Below are positions 20,510 through 32,114 of a DNA stretch of 64,000 nucleotides, one piece after another. The translations under genes and the position numbers were made by a program. Source of the stretch: Dactylellina haptotyla. Taxonomy: Eukaryota > Ascomycota > Orbiliomycetes > Orbiliales > Orbiliaceae. A model generated the notes under the pieces. That model worked only from the letters and a program-made list of their open reading frames with translations, did no database searches and had not been told where the DNA came from. Where the stretch lies: positions 2,542,001 to 2,606,000 of the forward strand of contig CM062384.1 of assembly GCA_031310005.1 (NCBI GenBank), read 5' to 3'. Position 1 is the first letter of the stretch; each line of letters opens with the position of its first letter.

Positions 20510-21957
20510 ATGCATTTCAGTACTCTAATCCTGCCAGCTGTGCTTCTATCTGAGCTGTAAGTATTTGCGAGTTGAATAATATACCAAAAGTACCCCGCTA
20601 ACACTTCTTCAGAGCATACGGTGCGGTCCTCGATACTCGCCACAACAAGAAAAAGCCCAAGGAGGGTTTTAAATGCGAAGGTTTGGAAGAGGGCTATAAA
20701 TGCCACACGGACATCAGCCGCTCCTGGGGCCCATACACCCCTTACTACTCCCTCCCGTCGAACTACAAGCCCGCAAACATTGACGGCGAGTGCGAGGCCA
20801 CCTTCGCCCAGGTCCTCTCCCGCCATGCAGCTCGCTACCCGACAAAGGGCATGGGAAAGAAAATGAAAAACGTGATCGAAAAGATCCAGAAGAACGCAAA
20901 GTCCTACTCTGATAAAACCAGGTTTATCAAAACGTTCAAGTATGAGCTGGAACCCAAATACGACCAACTAACGGACTTTGGCCGCCGCGAGATGTACAAC
21001 TCCGGTATCAAGTTCTTCAACCGCTACAAGAAACTGAACGAAAACGACGAGCCGTACTACCGAGTATCCGGCCAACAGCGGGTCATCGAATCCGGCACCG
21101 AATTCTCGCGCGGCTTCGTTGATGAAAAGGCAAAGTCCAAAAAGCAAAAGACAGTCTCCTTGCCTCATTTGAACGTCATCCAGGAAGGTAAGTCGTTCAA
21201 GAACACCCTCGATCACGGTACCTGCCGCGAATTCGAGGTCGGGCGCTACTCCAAATCCCACCAGGAGGCGCTGGATAAGTACATCGCCGTATTCACCCCG
21301 CCCATCGTCCAGCGACTGGGTAAGGAGATCCCCGGCGGTGATATCAACGGCCTCGATGTAGTCCACCTCATGGGTCTCTGCCCTTTCTACACCGTCATCG
21401 ACGGTGACAAACTCTCGGAGTGGTGCGGTCTCTTCACACCAGAGGAATTCAAACAGTTCAATTACTACCAGACGCTTGCGAAGTACTATAAATACGGAGA
21501 CGGTAATCCGCTCGGTGCAGTTCAAGGCGTCGGTTTCGTTAACGAGCTTATCGGTCGTCTTACCCGTTCCGCAGTGAAGGACTCTACTTCCACAAACTCC
21601 ACTGTCATCGGACCAATCGATAGAAAAATATACGCTGATTTTTCTCATGATAATACAATGGTATCCATCATGACGGCCATGAAGCTCTTCGATGGTCTTC
21701 CGAAGCTCGATATGAAAAAGATGGAGTCTACCGATCGGTTCAATCTGGCTGATATCGTTCCGTTCGCGAGTAGAGTGTACATTGAGAAGATGAAGTGCAA
21801 GAGTGAGCCCGATGAGTTGGTTAGAGTGCTAGTCAACGATAGAGTTATGAAGTTGAAGTGTCCGGAGAAGAAATACGGTTCTTGCACCGTGCATGAGTTT
21901 GTGCGCGGGTTGAAGTTCGCTAGGAGGGGGGGTAATTGGGATCAGTGTAACGCTTAA
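20510..21957 (+). CDS. secreted histidine acid phosphatase / phytase-like
   Basis: A 47-nt first exon (20510-20556) encodes the signal peptide. After a 56-nt intron (GTAAGT...CAG) the second exon (20613-21957) completes 463 residues. The catalytic motif SRHAARYP (His 87) corresponds to the RHGxRxP signature that forms the phosphohistidine, here with Ala for Gly. SHDNTM (His 361, Asp 362) is the C-terminal proton-donor motif. About ten cysteines, spaced as in fungal phytases, suggest multiple disulfides. The basic stretch RHNKKK after the signal could be a propeptide site. Such enzymes release phosphate from phosphate esters or phytate outside the cell. Substrate preference cannot be read from sequence. 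The CACGTG box upstream would suit phosphate-responsive control, as inference only. Confidence 0.92.
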
Positions 21958-23901
21958 GTTTTGGTTTGATGACTATTTATGGCATAATTTTGGAGTTTTT
22001 TGTCTTGTTTTGATGTTTGTTCGATACCATCCTTAGACTATAAGTTTATTCAAGTTATAGGTTTAATATTTCCCATAATATTTAAGAATTATCAAATTAT
22101 TTCTCTCATCTGACAAGCTATGGGTCGATAATCGTATATTCGCGCACCCCTAAACTAACCCACTTTTGATATAAAATATCGACACTTCCAACATTTCACA
22201 TCCCGTGCCACGGCAAGCATCCGCTACCCGAATCAACATCGATTGGTTCACTTTTATGGGCATGTGGCTGTTGGATATCCAACACATCTCACGCTCATCT
22301 CCCAGTTCACAGGGATGCATATGATACACGTCGGAAATGAGAATACAAGTATACACTCGACCGATCCACATTCTCAATTTTTAAATTAACCTTTCCTAAG
22401 ACCAGTCCTAGGATTCAAAAGGAAGAGCTCACTCGCTTCTCGAAAGCAAAATAGCATATCATTCGGACAATTGCATCAAATTGGCACGGGACCAGAGCTC
22501 GTTCGTTTGAGTTTACGAGCGCGAGTGTTCCTGTGTTGGTGGCTTTGACCTCCCACTCTCGAATAAATATCCAATGAAGAAAATGGGTGCAGACCCGACA
22601 ATTCGGTACAGCCGTCTACGCATGGCCAAGCTTGACTGCACCAAGTTTTTTTTCCTTAGGTCTAATGCTCTCGTTTAAATTTGAGTTTTTCGTTGTAGCT
22701 GAATTTAAGGGTATTGGATGGGGATGTTTCGAGGAACGTCCAAGCGTGGCAAGAGGTGTTTAAATGCGTGGTCGTACAAGCGGCTCCAGCTGCCCGTGCC
22801 GTATTTTTTATTTCTGGTTTCTTAAGGTCTCGTTATAGGATTTAATTCGTTCGGTTAGAGAGTAAATATGCGCTATTTGAAGAACTGGATCTCATGATTC
22901 ATGGTGTTTCGGAGCTGGAGCTGGGATAGGTATACCCACGTAGCTATACATTAAAGTTATTGGAAGACGCTGTATATATCATGCATAGCGGAATGTGACA
23001 CTCCGGTCTTTCGGGCGCGAAAGTTCTGTAACTAAGGTTAATTACGAGATATTGACAGTGGTGCTTGTATCGTTTAGTATTTAATAGCTGGAAGGTAGAA
23101 GGTACCTGGTCAGGTACAAGATGAGCTGTTGGATCAAGCCCGATTGGGTAAAAATTCCGACACTTTAGATCAAGACGAGATTTGATGCTGCGCCGTAATT
23201 TACCATCGTTTCGGTACAAATGTGTGTGATATTAGAGCTTCTCGATGTATCTTGACTACAACATGTTCGATTGTCGGATAGCTATCCAGATCCCGCGATA
23301 GGAATGAGCGCAGCGATACATGATCAGAATCAAGATCAATCTGCGGGTCCGCCTTGCTAGATACGGTATCTCAATTACCAGGCGGGTAGCTCGGGTGTAT
23401 GAACTGCATATCTTTGAGAACCTCGGATAGAATATCTTGATATTATATCCGCCATTTCCTTCGGGTTGGGAACCAACGTTGGCTGATTCCTTTGAAGTTG
23501 AAGACTAGAGTATATGAGTCAAATGAACCATTCAGAGAAGCCATGATGAGTAGTGTGTGTGCTGGGAATTATTTTCATTCGAGATCGTAGCGTCAAATAC
23601 GAAGTACTAGGGCTGTCTTCATGCAGTTGGAAGGTTGGTTCAATATTCGGCGAGCTCGTTCATCTTATTCGGATTCATAAAGTAATTTGCTATCCGAGGA
23701 CAGTGATTTCCGAGCTGAACTATCAAATTAATCGCATCTCACGAAGGGTTCTCGATTTTCAGCGTTCAGAACAGCATATAAACTCTTCGAATGCCCCTCA
23801 TGGACCTTGCTCGGATAGTCATTCTCAAAGCCAATCTCACCTCCTTCATCACCAAGTCGTAATACATTTCAAGATACGCAAGAATATCTTCATTTATCAA
23901 A
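21958..23901. other. gene-poor interval
   Basis: Nearly 2 kb with only short unsupported frames. The last 150 bp hold the TATA box and leader of the next gene. Confidence 0.5.
23777..23782 (+). promoter_or_regulatory. TATA box of 12-Cys secreted protein gene
   Basis: TATAAA, 125 bp upstream of the ATG at 23902. Confidence 0.4.
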
Positions 23902-24447
23902 ATGCTATTTCTTCGAACCCTCATTACCTTCCTCGTTCCTCTCGTTTCAGCTCAGTGTGTCCCTTGGTCCACCCCAGGGACTTGCACTCCTAGCTCTTCT
24001 TCTTGTACTTTCTACAACTGCCTCGAGAACAAATCGAACTGCGGTCCTACGGGCTACGCACTTGGCTTCGCGCTCCCATTTTGTGACGCCATCACAACAG
24101 CCTCAACCTCCCTCTCAACGAACGGCCAAGCATGGTACTCTGCTACGAAGTACTGTCTTCAAAACGCTCTCACGACGGAAGCTTCATGCCAGAATTCTTG
24201 TCAGGATATTTACACCAATGCCTTCGCCAGTCATATACCTTGCTATATTGACTCAGGGTTTTGCACTTTGAACGGACATGATTTGAAGATATTCTTCCAG
24301 ATTGTGGGCGTCAATGGAACGGTTAGTGATGATGGACTTGTGCTGTTTGGGGCGGTTTTGCAACAATGTATGGCTTTGTATCAGAATGGAGATGTTAGCG
24401 GAGGATGGGTTGAGTGGTTGTACAAGACTTTGAACGGGGATATCTGA
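23902..24447 (+). CDS. cysteine-rich secreted protein, fungal family of unknown function
   Basis: Single exon, 181 residues. A signal peptide (1-18) is cleaved near SAQ. The mature chain has twelve cysteines, compatible with six disulfides. The spacing FYNCLE..NCG..GYALGFALPFC, CLQNAL, SCQNSC, then SHIPCYIDSGFC resembles a widespread set of ascomycete secreted proteins that I recall as having a stanniocalcin-like cysteine pattern. That comparison is from memory and not tested. The middle part is largely helical with a Ser/Thr-rich segment. It is probably extracellular; receptor or substrate unknown. A TATA box lies 125 bp upstream. It is convergent with the DUF866 gene, with only about 125 bp between their stop codons. 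Confidence 0.8.
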   Translation: MLFLRTLITFLVPLVSAQCVPWSTPGTCTPSSSSCTFYNCLENKSNCGPTGYALGFALPFCDAITTASTSLSTNGQAWYSATKYCLQNALTTEASCQNSCQDIYTNAFASHIPCYIDSGFCTLNGHDLKIFFQIVGVNGTVSDDGLVLFGAVLQQCMALYQNGDVSGGWVEWLYKTLNGDI

Positions 24448-24572
24448 GAGTATTTAGAACTCAAGAGGCAGTTAGTTCATTTTATCTCAAAGTTATTAGT
24501 TATTTTTAAGTAATAGCTGTTGAATTAGCACTAATTTAGTATCCACAAAGAATCTATTTGCTTGTTCAATGA

Positions 24573-25245
24573 TCAGGTTCTTCTAATTTCCCATGTCATA
24601 TTTTGAATGCTGACTTCTTCTCCAGCCTTTTCGTCGTAATCGAACCATTCTCCTTCTGCTAGCTCCGATGTTGTGAACTTTGTCCCGCTCTCGAGACCAT
24701 CGCATAACCATTCACCTTCGGGCTTGAATTCTACAAACTCAAGACCCCGACATTCCAGTTCGATGATGTTTTGTCTTTTAGCTGGAGAAGACTGAGGGTA
24801 GGGCGTTGGCTTTGTTTTGATATCTAGGTGGGGCTGGGATCAGCTTTGATCTTTAATTGCTTATGATGCAAGAACATACTGGCGGAGTGCTCTCTTTTGC
24901 AGTTCTTGCATTTCCATACGAAGTTGGCTTCGCCTCTTGAGCCAGATATTTCGCTCGTATCCTGATATTATTGATCAATATCGATATATCATGCGCTAGT
25001 CTTTGCAGGTGATAATAGCGATACGCACGTATTTGCTAACGCCGACCCAATTTGGGTGGATCTCACGACATGAAGTACATTGTACTTTGAATGTGTAGTA
25101 GTAAGGATTAGCCTCGCTATCGTTTGGGCGTAGGTCGGTGACCCTATATTCTATAGCATCAGCATCTCTCACATAGTGGGGTTCGAGCGAGGGGCCAGCA
25201 ATTGCATACCTACCCGGTAAGATCTGCTGTTAATGCGAGAAACAT
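24573..25245 (-). CDS. CXXC zinc-binding protein, DUF866/UPF0587 family
   Basis: Four short exons on the minus strand, 25245-25214, 25143-25029, 24961-24880 and 24823-24573, with introns of 70, 67 and 56 nt, give exactly 480 nt (159 residues), the usual family length. The protein opens MFLALTADLTGVTDL and carries the two zinc-ligand pairs CTSC (33-36) and CKNC (67-70). It contains the family signatures PYYYTFKVQC, GEANFVWKCK, ELECRGLEFVEF and GEWFDYDEKAGE. Relatives (yeast YCR090C, human CXXC zinc-binding protein) are small cytosolic beta-sandwich proteins of uncertain role. Each exon is too short to appear as a long frame. All junctions use GT...AG and keep phase. It is divergent from the RING gene across about 350 bp. 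Confidence 0.9.
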
Positions 25246-25595
25246 TTTCTTATTCCCAAAACTTCGGATATAAACCCTTGTTGATACGATCCGCGGTACT
25301 CTGATGCAGTTTCAAGATCCAAAGGTTAAGAGAGCTCTGTGGGGAAATTCGAAGTTATTACACCGTGGCGCATGGCGGCTCATCGGTGGCTGGCAACTAG
25401 TGGCGGTGCACGAACCTCACCATCAACACATGCCGATTGCCCCAGCCTTCGGTCTCGCCAATCCAATCCACCATGTAGCACTCCCACCCTAGTCGGTCCC
25501 GAATACAAACGAAAACCTCGGTTCCAGTTCCGAGGGTGTATAAAAGCCGCATTAGCATAAGCCCTTCTCGCCACCACTTACATTCATCGAACACA
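25246..25595. promoter_or_regulatory. bidirectional promoter (DUF866 gene / RING gene)
   Basis: A 350-bp region between two divergent starts. TATAAAAG at 25539-25546 points toward the RING gene, 50 bp before its ATG. Confidence 0.55.
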
Positions 25596-26843
25596 ATGGC
25601 TCCCTCGAGGTCGTCCAGAAACAGTCTCCAGTCGGTCGACCTCCGAGCTCTCGACTACCTCGCCTCACCGTCGGCGAATCTCCTCTGCCCGATCTGCCAT
25701 TCGCCTCTGATAACGCCGGTTCAGACGCGGTGTTTGCACACTTTCTGTTCTGCGTGTATATCTCTATCGCTCGAGCGGTCGTTAACGTGCCCGGTCGACC
25801 GGAAGGACCTGAGCCACGATGATGTCACCCCGGCTCCGATCATGATCACCAATCTGGTGAATGATCTAGTTGTGCTGTGCCCCAATCGAGAGAAGGGATG
25901 CGGGGCTTCTTGCGCGCGGTGGTTGGTTGAGTCGCATGTCCGAGAGGATTGCGGCTATGCGATGGTAAAGTGCGCTAAAGAGGGGTGCGACGGCATGGTT
26001 GCTAGGAAGGATGTGGATGAAGATTGTGTACATGAGGAAATAGAGTGCGAGTTTTGCGGGTTCGCGGTGCGGAAATTAGACTTAGAGGTTAGTTTCGGAT
26101 CGCATGCTGTTATGATAGTATATATTGCTAACTATCGCTAGTCCCATCTTCGGGAATGCCCCAAGTTATCGTCAGAGTGCCCCCATTGCGCGGAACCATT
26201 CCTTAACCCGGAGCCATCTATTCATATAGCAGAATGCCCGGCGGAAATTATCGACTGTCCCGCCTCGCATTTCGGTTGTCCGTATACTTGTCCGCGATCC
26301 GAGGTTGACACCCATACGGGATCTTGTCACTTCATAGCGCTCACCCCAATACTCCAACTTCACACAGAAAGAATCACTACTTTGGAACTCGAAAATAAAA
26401 CTATCCGACAAAAGCTTGAGCTATTGATACCTCCGCGGCCGCTGCCAACACCGAGCTCCTCATCGTCAAATCCTCAAGATTCATCGACGAATACTGGCTC
26501 TTCTTCGACAACCAGAGATATGACCTCAGAGATGCAGGACTATACATATCATCTGTACTCCGAGTACGAGCAGCTTAGATCAGACGTTGAAAGGCTCAAC
26601 GCGCAAATTCGAGAATTGGATGTGAAGCAGGATATGGCGCGGATTAACGAGGGCCTCAGATACAACGATGAAATGACGGGTATGCGTGCGGCGATTAATG
26701 GGCTCAGGATGCAATTACATTGGCTAGTAGCTAGTAGGCGAGATGCCCCAACGCCTAATTCGGGCGGTGCTGGTGGGACGGGGAATAGAGTTGGGGCTGG
26801 TAGTTCAACTAATGACGGGAGACGGATGAGCGGTATGTTATAA
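25596..26843 (+). CDS. RING / TRAF-type zinc-finger protein, probable E3 ubiquitin ligase
   Basis: Two exons (25596-26087, 26142-26843) with a 54-nt intron (GTTAGT...CTAG) give 397 residues. A C3HC4 RING is at about residues 31-70 (CPIC, then RCLHTFCSAC, then CPVD). It is followed by TRAF-type Cys/His fingers: CPNREKGCGASC, CAKEGCDGMV, CEFCGF, CPHCAEPF, HFGCPYTC. A Leu/Glu-rich coiled coil begins near residue 250 (ITTLELENKTIRQKLELL), with a second one after a Pro/Ser linker. Arrangement RING, TRAF fingers, coiled coil matches eukaryotic TRAF-like E3 ligases without a MATH domain. Substrates are unknown. The ATG at 25596 is chosen because it lies 50 bp after a TATA box; an upstream in-frame extension overlaps that box. 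Confidence 0.88.
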
Positions 26844-27921
26844 TTATTTCTTGGGCTATTTTCAACCTGCAATTGCTAAAATAATTTAACAGATTCTGCG
26901 AGGCAAATCGTGAAGCTTTAGATTTTATTTTCTACGGAGTTTATGGTATGGGAATGATCTACTATAGCGCAAAGGTATACAACAATGAGATTCATTTGAA
27001 CACCGTGTCTGTAGAAACATAGAGATTAGACCTTTCCTGAACCACCCGTGCAACTTTGGCAATTTTGAACTCGACCAAGTTGAGAATCTCGATGGGGAAC
27101 AACTAATAACCACTAGGATGGTCTACCATGAACGCGGTGATGATAAACGGCTTTGGTGGTACCCTCAGCATATAACATGTCGCTATGGCTACGGCCAAAT
27201 GCTGGAAGGAAGCAAAATATAGGTCGATACCGGTTCCTTTTTTTCAGGCAAGTCACCCTCGCACATACTCAGCCTTTACAACATGGGTTTGCCTCGCTGA
27301 AAGCCGTAGAGCCCACGGGCTTGCCCACTTCCAGAATGCTTGATAGTTGATATGTTGCCTGGAATTGATAGTAAATGGCGTGGTTAGGGGTTGTACCTGC
27401 GCTCTCTCATATTCCTTTCCTCCCGATTAATTTCGAGTTTAACAATCAAGAGCGAGGTTCGTAGTTTTGAAGGTCAATTTGGTGAGCTTGGGCCTCTTAC
27501 TACTTCCCAAATCGGTAAAGTCGCCCCCTGCATCGAAGCTGGCCTTGGCAACATGCTGCATCGCACTTCAGGACCAATCAACATTGAGAGGCTGATGATG
27601 TCAGTGCAAGTGACAGACACTCCTTGGAGGAGGGCGTGTTTGGGTTGCGGTCAAGGTACGCCTAATGAAATAATATATAAATGAAGCCATTCAGAATATC
27701 TTCGAACCCGGCCAGGATTCTTTTCTCATAAACCTCCAGCCCCAAGGACGGAAAAAGAACAGGAAATCTATCGCATTTCTTCAGTGATTTTAAGATCCTA
27801 GTATCTATTGTTCTCAGCCGCTTACTAGTTACTATTTCAAGCTAAACTTGGAGAGGGCACCGAATTATTCGAGGGCGGTCGGGTGTGTATTGTTATCAAT
27901 TCCAGAATTGGCCCAGCTAAA
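26844..27921. other. intergenic, no gene seen
   Basis: Only short unsupported frames. The upstream region of the Zn2Cys6-ankyrin gene. Confidence 0.5.
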
Positions 27922-30148
27922 ATGCCTAATACACACGTCAACAAATGCGACGAATGTAGAAAGGCGAAAAAGAAGGTTGGTAAGTTCTTTGATCTCGACG
28001 GATTTGAAGAAACTAACAATCAGCTTTATTAGTGTGAGATTGACTCTCTTACGGCGACTAGGTGTCTTCGCTGTATGGCGATGAACAAATCCTGTTTTTG
28101 GTTTCCTCATCAAGAAGCTACCCCCGTTCCGAAGCTGCACAAGACACTTAAGGCCGCACCCGCTCGCGGCGCCATGGATATGTAAGGATGCTTTCCAAAT
28201 TTTGATATCAAGTCTGGTATTGATGAGAGTACATAGACTAGCTGATATCGATTGCCTGCTTTTTCTTCAGGCTGGTCTCGAAGAAGCGATCCTTCGTTTT
28301 GAAAATATCTTTTCTAGCATTGGCGAGGTACCTTCATCGTTGACAGAAGTTGCCAATGTGAACCGGGAAAACTTGGGCTATATGAAAGAAGCCGCAGCCT
28401 GGGCGAATCGTTTATTGAGGGCTGCCCAGGAGCGGCGACTCTGGAACTTACCAATAGATATAATATATTCCAAGAGCTTGGGCAATCTTCGTACATCGAG
28501 GCCGTCAGCACCCTTCTACAGACTCGGGAACAGTATTTGTCCGAAAAGATTCTGCAACTACCCGCCCAGCAGAGCACTAAACCGGGTCCCAAATATTCAG
28601 ATCTCAATCCGTGCAGAAAGTTGATCTTCAAGCGGTTAAAAACTTTGGCAACTTTATCCAGATCAGTCCATCCCAAATCCCCCACAGAGCGAGATCCCGA
28701 TCCCGAAACTGCATTTTATTACGAGGGCCTGCACGAGTATCTTGCTGCACACGACATTCTCCAAGATGTCATCTCAAGATATGGACTAGCCATGAATAAA
28801 TTCTTCATAACAAAGGACGCACAACTTGGGGGCATCCTTCGAACTCATCGTTACTTCGAACGAATAACCCCCTTAATGGAGATTGTGGCTTTTAAAAAAA
28901 GACCCCGCAGTTATCTCGCAGTTTCACGGGCTACCAACCGGGAGTAGTATCTTGGGACTGACAGACCTTTTCGGAAACAGCTTCCACCATATGGTAGCCA
29001 AATATGGAATACAGTTAGATTCTATAAGTGGTACTCATAGTCAGTACGCAGAAGATCTTACAAATTGGAAAGACATATACGGACTAAGACCTCTTCATGT
29101 TGCTATCATGAATCATCATAATCACCTGATAGAACGATATTTTAGTGTGAGTCTTGATGGCGGAGCAGCGAATCCGTATGATGCGCTTATTTCCGTCTGG
29201 CCGTTTTTCGACCGGTTCCAAAATGGCTTGAATATTCTAATCGATCACTCTCGGCAATGCTTCCTCTGGAGGGTTAATCCTTTGATGTTGGCTATACTCT
29301 GCGGCAATGAAGTGGCGGCGAAGTATTTTCTTTCCACTCCTTTCGCATTTAACTATTTTCGTGGGTGCACTCAACCTGCTCGGTATGTCGACGCCCACAA
29401 AGGCCGTGGTGGGGAAGATTGCTCATTGACATTCCAACTCACGAAACTTGCCCCGGCCCATATAGCGCTTCTTACTGCGCAGTACCAGTTACTCATATAT
29501 TTCATGCAAAACCCCGGGGCCGGTTCACAACTAGATATGGACGACGTAAATTGCTTATTTTGGATGGCGCTCACTTGCCGTGATAAAGAAGCTATGAGTT
29601 ATTTTGTTCGTCTGAACCTCCCCGAAAGAACCGTTAGGAAACAAATTAAAATCCTACAGAGTTGTAACCTTCCAGAACTTTTGAGAGCTTACTTCTCCAG
29701 AAGTTGGTTCATAAATGAGCAAGATTATCTACAATGGTGTTTTAGCCTGCGAAATCAGAAGGACAAGTTTGGGAGTAAATATCTTCTGTTTCCAAATGAG
29801 CCAGAACCATCATACTCAACTGAACTAAAACTAGAGGACCTCATGGATCTAGAACAAACCCGAAACTATACTTCGTACACAACACCAGAGGAAAAATCTC
29901 TGGAAGTTCTCTTGATCCGTGGCCTTGACTTTTGTCCGACGGCGGATGAAATACGCCTTGCCACCTCGGATGAGCCGTCACAACAACCAATTCTTAGTGG
30001 CCCTAAATCAATTCTATCGAAGACATCGAAGACATCAAAAACATCCTCCTCTCTGATTACAATCATTGGCGATGGTGGTCTCGAAATCCTTTTCACGAAG
30101 AGAAAACCCAAAATCACAGATCACAAGCTCTTGGACCTAGAGCATTGA
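27922..30148 (+). CDS. Zn2Cys6 DNA-binding / ankyrin-like protein, frame broken twice
   Basis: Exon 1 (27922-27975) and exon 2 (28033-28181) form a Zn(II)2Cys6 cluster, CDECRKAKKKC then CLRCMAMNKSC, across a 57-nt intron with a weak GTTGGT donor. Exon 3 starts at 28237 after a 55-nt intron. The helical middle part (GLEEAILRFENIF...) loses frame near 28430, where one base appears missing, and continues one frame over (LTNRYNIFQELGQSSYIEAV). At the A7 tract 28894-28900 one base appears extra, after which the frame is open to 30148. That last part has degenerate ankyrin-like units (YGLRPLHVAIMNHHNHLIERYF, NPLMLAILCGNEVAAKYFL, APAHIALLTAQYQLLIYFM). A DNA-binding role is known for Zn2Cys6 domains; target unknown. 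Either sequence errors or recent pseudogenisation. Confidence 0.65.
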
Positions 30149-31089
30149 GAGTACATGTATTAGGAATTAGAAAAGTAGATCCTTGGTCTAGGGGGGTTAT
30201 TTTTCGAAAGGGCTCAAGTACATGACTGAAGGTATCAAGAAACTAGTCTGCTGCAGCCAACCTTGATTTATTTCAGTTATTTTTTCAATAGACATGTACG
30301 TACTTTAAATTTTGAGGATCTCGCAATCTCGGAACGAGTTTATTTTGTCCGTTCGCATTTAACAGCTTTGGCAATGGGCAACACCAGTGACAGAAGGAGG
30401 CACGGATTGCGTTACATATATCATCGAGAAATATTGAAGTTAACCAAAGAGGGCTTAGACTTGAGCTGGGTCTAATTTGAGTCCACTCAGAAACTAGTTA
30501 ACTAATGTTCAAGTTATCTCAAATGTAACAAATGACATGTTTTTGACACGACTGCACAAATCAACACACTTAGCTTAGTTAGCTAGCAAGTTATATTGGT
30601 ATCTCTCGGGTAGAGATACCTAATTAATATTGATCCATTCTCAATGTTTCGCCAGTATAGACCATAGCGTTCACCCCTGGGCATCTGAGCCTCTGCTGGT
30701 GAGTTGATGTTCTTACGCTGGTCTTGATATCATGATCGATCTCTATTTGTTCACCGATGTGGGAGATGGACAGAATTTCTAGTTCATGGAATTTCCGCAT
30801 TTAGGTCAACATCACTCCTTAGAAGTGGTGCGATGTCGGAGATTTCGCAGTCAATGTTCCCAACTGAGACATCGCCAACGTAACATAAATATTTATATCA
30901 TTATCAACACGGCCATAGCTTCTACTTTTGTACCTGATCTTGTGAACACAGCAAACGAGGAAGGCATGTTGTTTCGTGTAACTTACAACAAAAATCAAGC
31001 CACACTTACTTGTGTTTAGAAAACGTAATTACTATTCCACTTGGAAATGCCCACGGCTTTTTCGCTCTGTTCAGGGCAAAATTCGCATT
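30149..31089. other. intergenic, no gene seen
   Basis: AT-rich, with only short unsupported frames on the plus strand. Confidence 0.45.
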
Positions 31090-31690
31090 TCCTAAATTAT
31101 GAAACCGTTTAAATTCACGCGACACAGCCGAAGCGAGTTCAGCGAGGAGCACCCATGCCATATGGAGGGACTTGTCTCATTCAACTGGATTCTATTGGAG
31201 AAGCGTCCCGACGTTTTGCGACCTGCAATTTCCGTCATATCGAAGGCCATGACTAAAAACCTTTACGAAACACAATTCTTGGCAGTGATTATGAGCATGT
31301 TAGAAACTGGGGAACCTGGTGTTACTGCTCTGAGTCTAGTTCACACCCATTCTCACCATGATTTGGTGTGGCCGCTGAATTGTTGGGATCATTTCAATCT
31401 CCGTGGATCCGAAAAGCGACGCTAATCATCGTCCCTGGCGGGTCATCAACGTACTATGTTCTCATCTCGCTCGCGTGGCATACTAGGGACCCTAGCGTAT
31501 TTGGTCATTGGCATTACTACAATCAAGATATGCGGAGAGTTGAATAGTGGAGCTCAGGTTCGAGCTTATGTGATTAGAGTTTGGTCGATGTATGACATTG
31601 GGGCAGACTCAGATCACATCATCAATGGCCGCACAACCACCTTCTAAAATGGATATTTCAAACTCCAGAGATAGATCCAAAATCCTGAGC
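31090..31690 (+). pseudogene. SNF2-family helicase relic
   Basis: Short plus-strand segments read like the first helicase motifs of SNF2 ATPases. TGEPGVTALSLV at about 31308-31342 stands where GLGKTVTALSL would be. TLIIVPGG at about 31421-31444 is motif-Ia-like (usually TLIVVP). YYNQDMR follows (31518-31538), and SMYDIG sits where YDIVLTTY is expected (31588-31605). The P-loop is destroyed and frames change at least twice. The first frame (31099-31425) has an ATG but no recognisable domain alone. The assignment rests on motif order and is moderate. The source could be a chromatin remodeller-like gene or a helicase carried by a mobile element. Confidence 0.42.
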
Positions 31691-32114
31691 GCTCATATGA
31701 CTACGCCAGTCTCAAATTAGTCTACGAAACCGAAGCGAATGTCTAATTGCGATTCCGACATCCGCTGTAACATCGGCGCAGCCTCTTGAACCCGAGATCG
31801 GTTCTTATGAGTATGCGAGCTATGCGTATCGTAGCCCATGGTGGGAATGGATAACTTATCTATCATCATCAGTATTTTTAATTGTTAGGGAGGATAATGC
31901 ATCCTAAGCTTTATATAAAAGCTTTACAGATATCCGGGTGATATATGCTTCCTCACCAATCATCTCATTGTCAATCTTTCATTGTGCATTCGCTCATTCA
32001 CTTTGAAAACTAAACTCATACGTGCATTCGGCCAGCGGCCTCTCACACGAATATTCTACATCTATTTTACTATATATTCAATATTCAACCTTTATTTTCT
32101 ATTTATCCGAAGCC
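31691..32114. promoter_or_regulatory. upstream region with TATA box
   Basis: TATATAAAA at 31912-31920, about 195 bp upstream of the ATG at 32115. No gene is seen. Confidence 0.4.

Noticed and set aside
20968-21648. 226-codon minus-strand frame opposite the acid phosphatase
   Set aside because: Antisense shadow of a gene with intact catalytic motifs.
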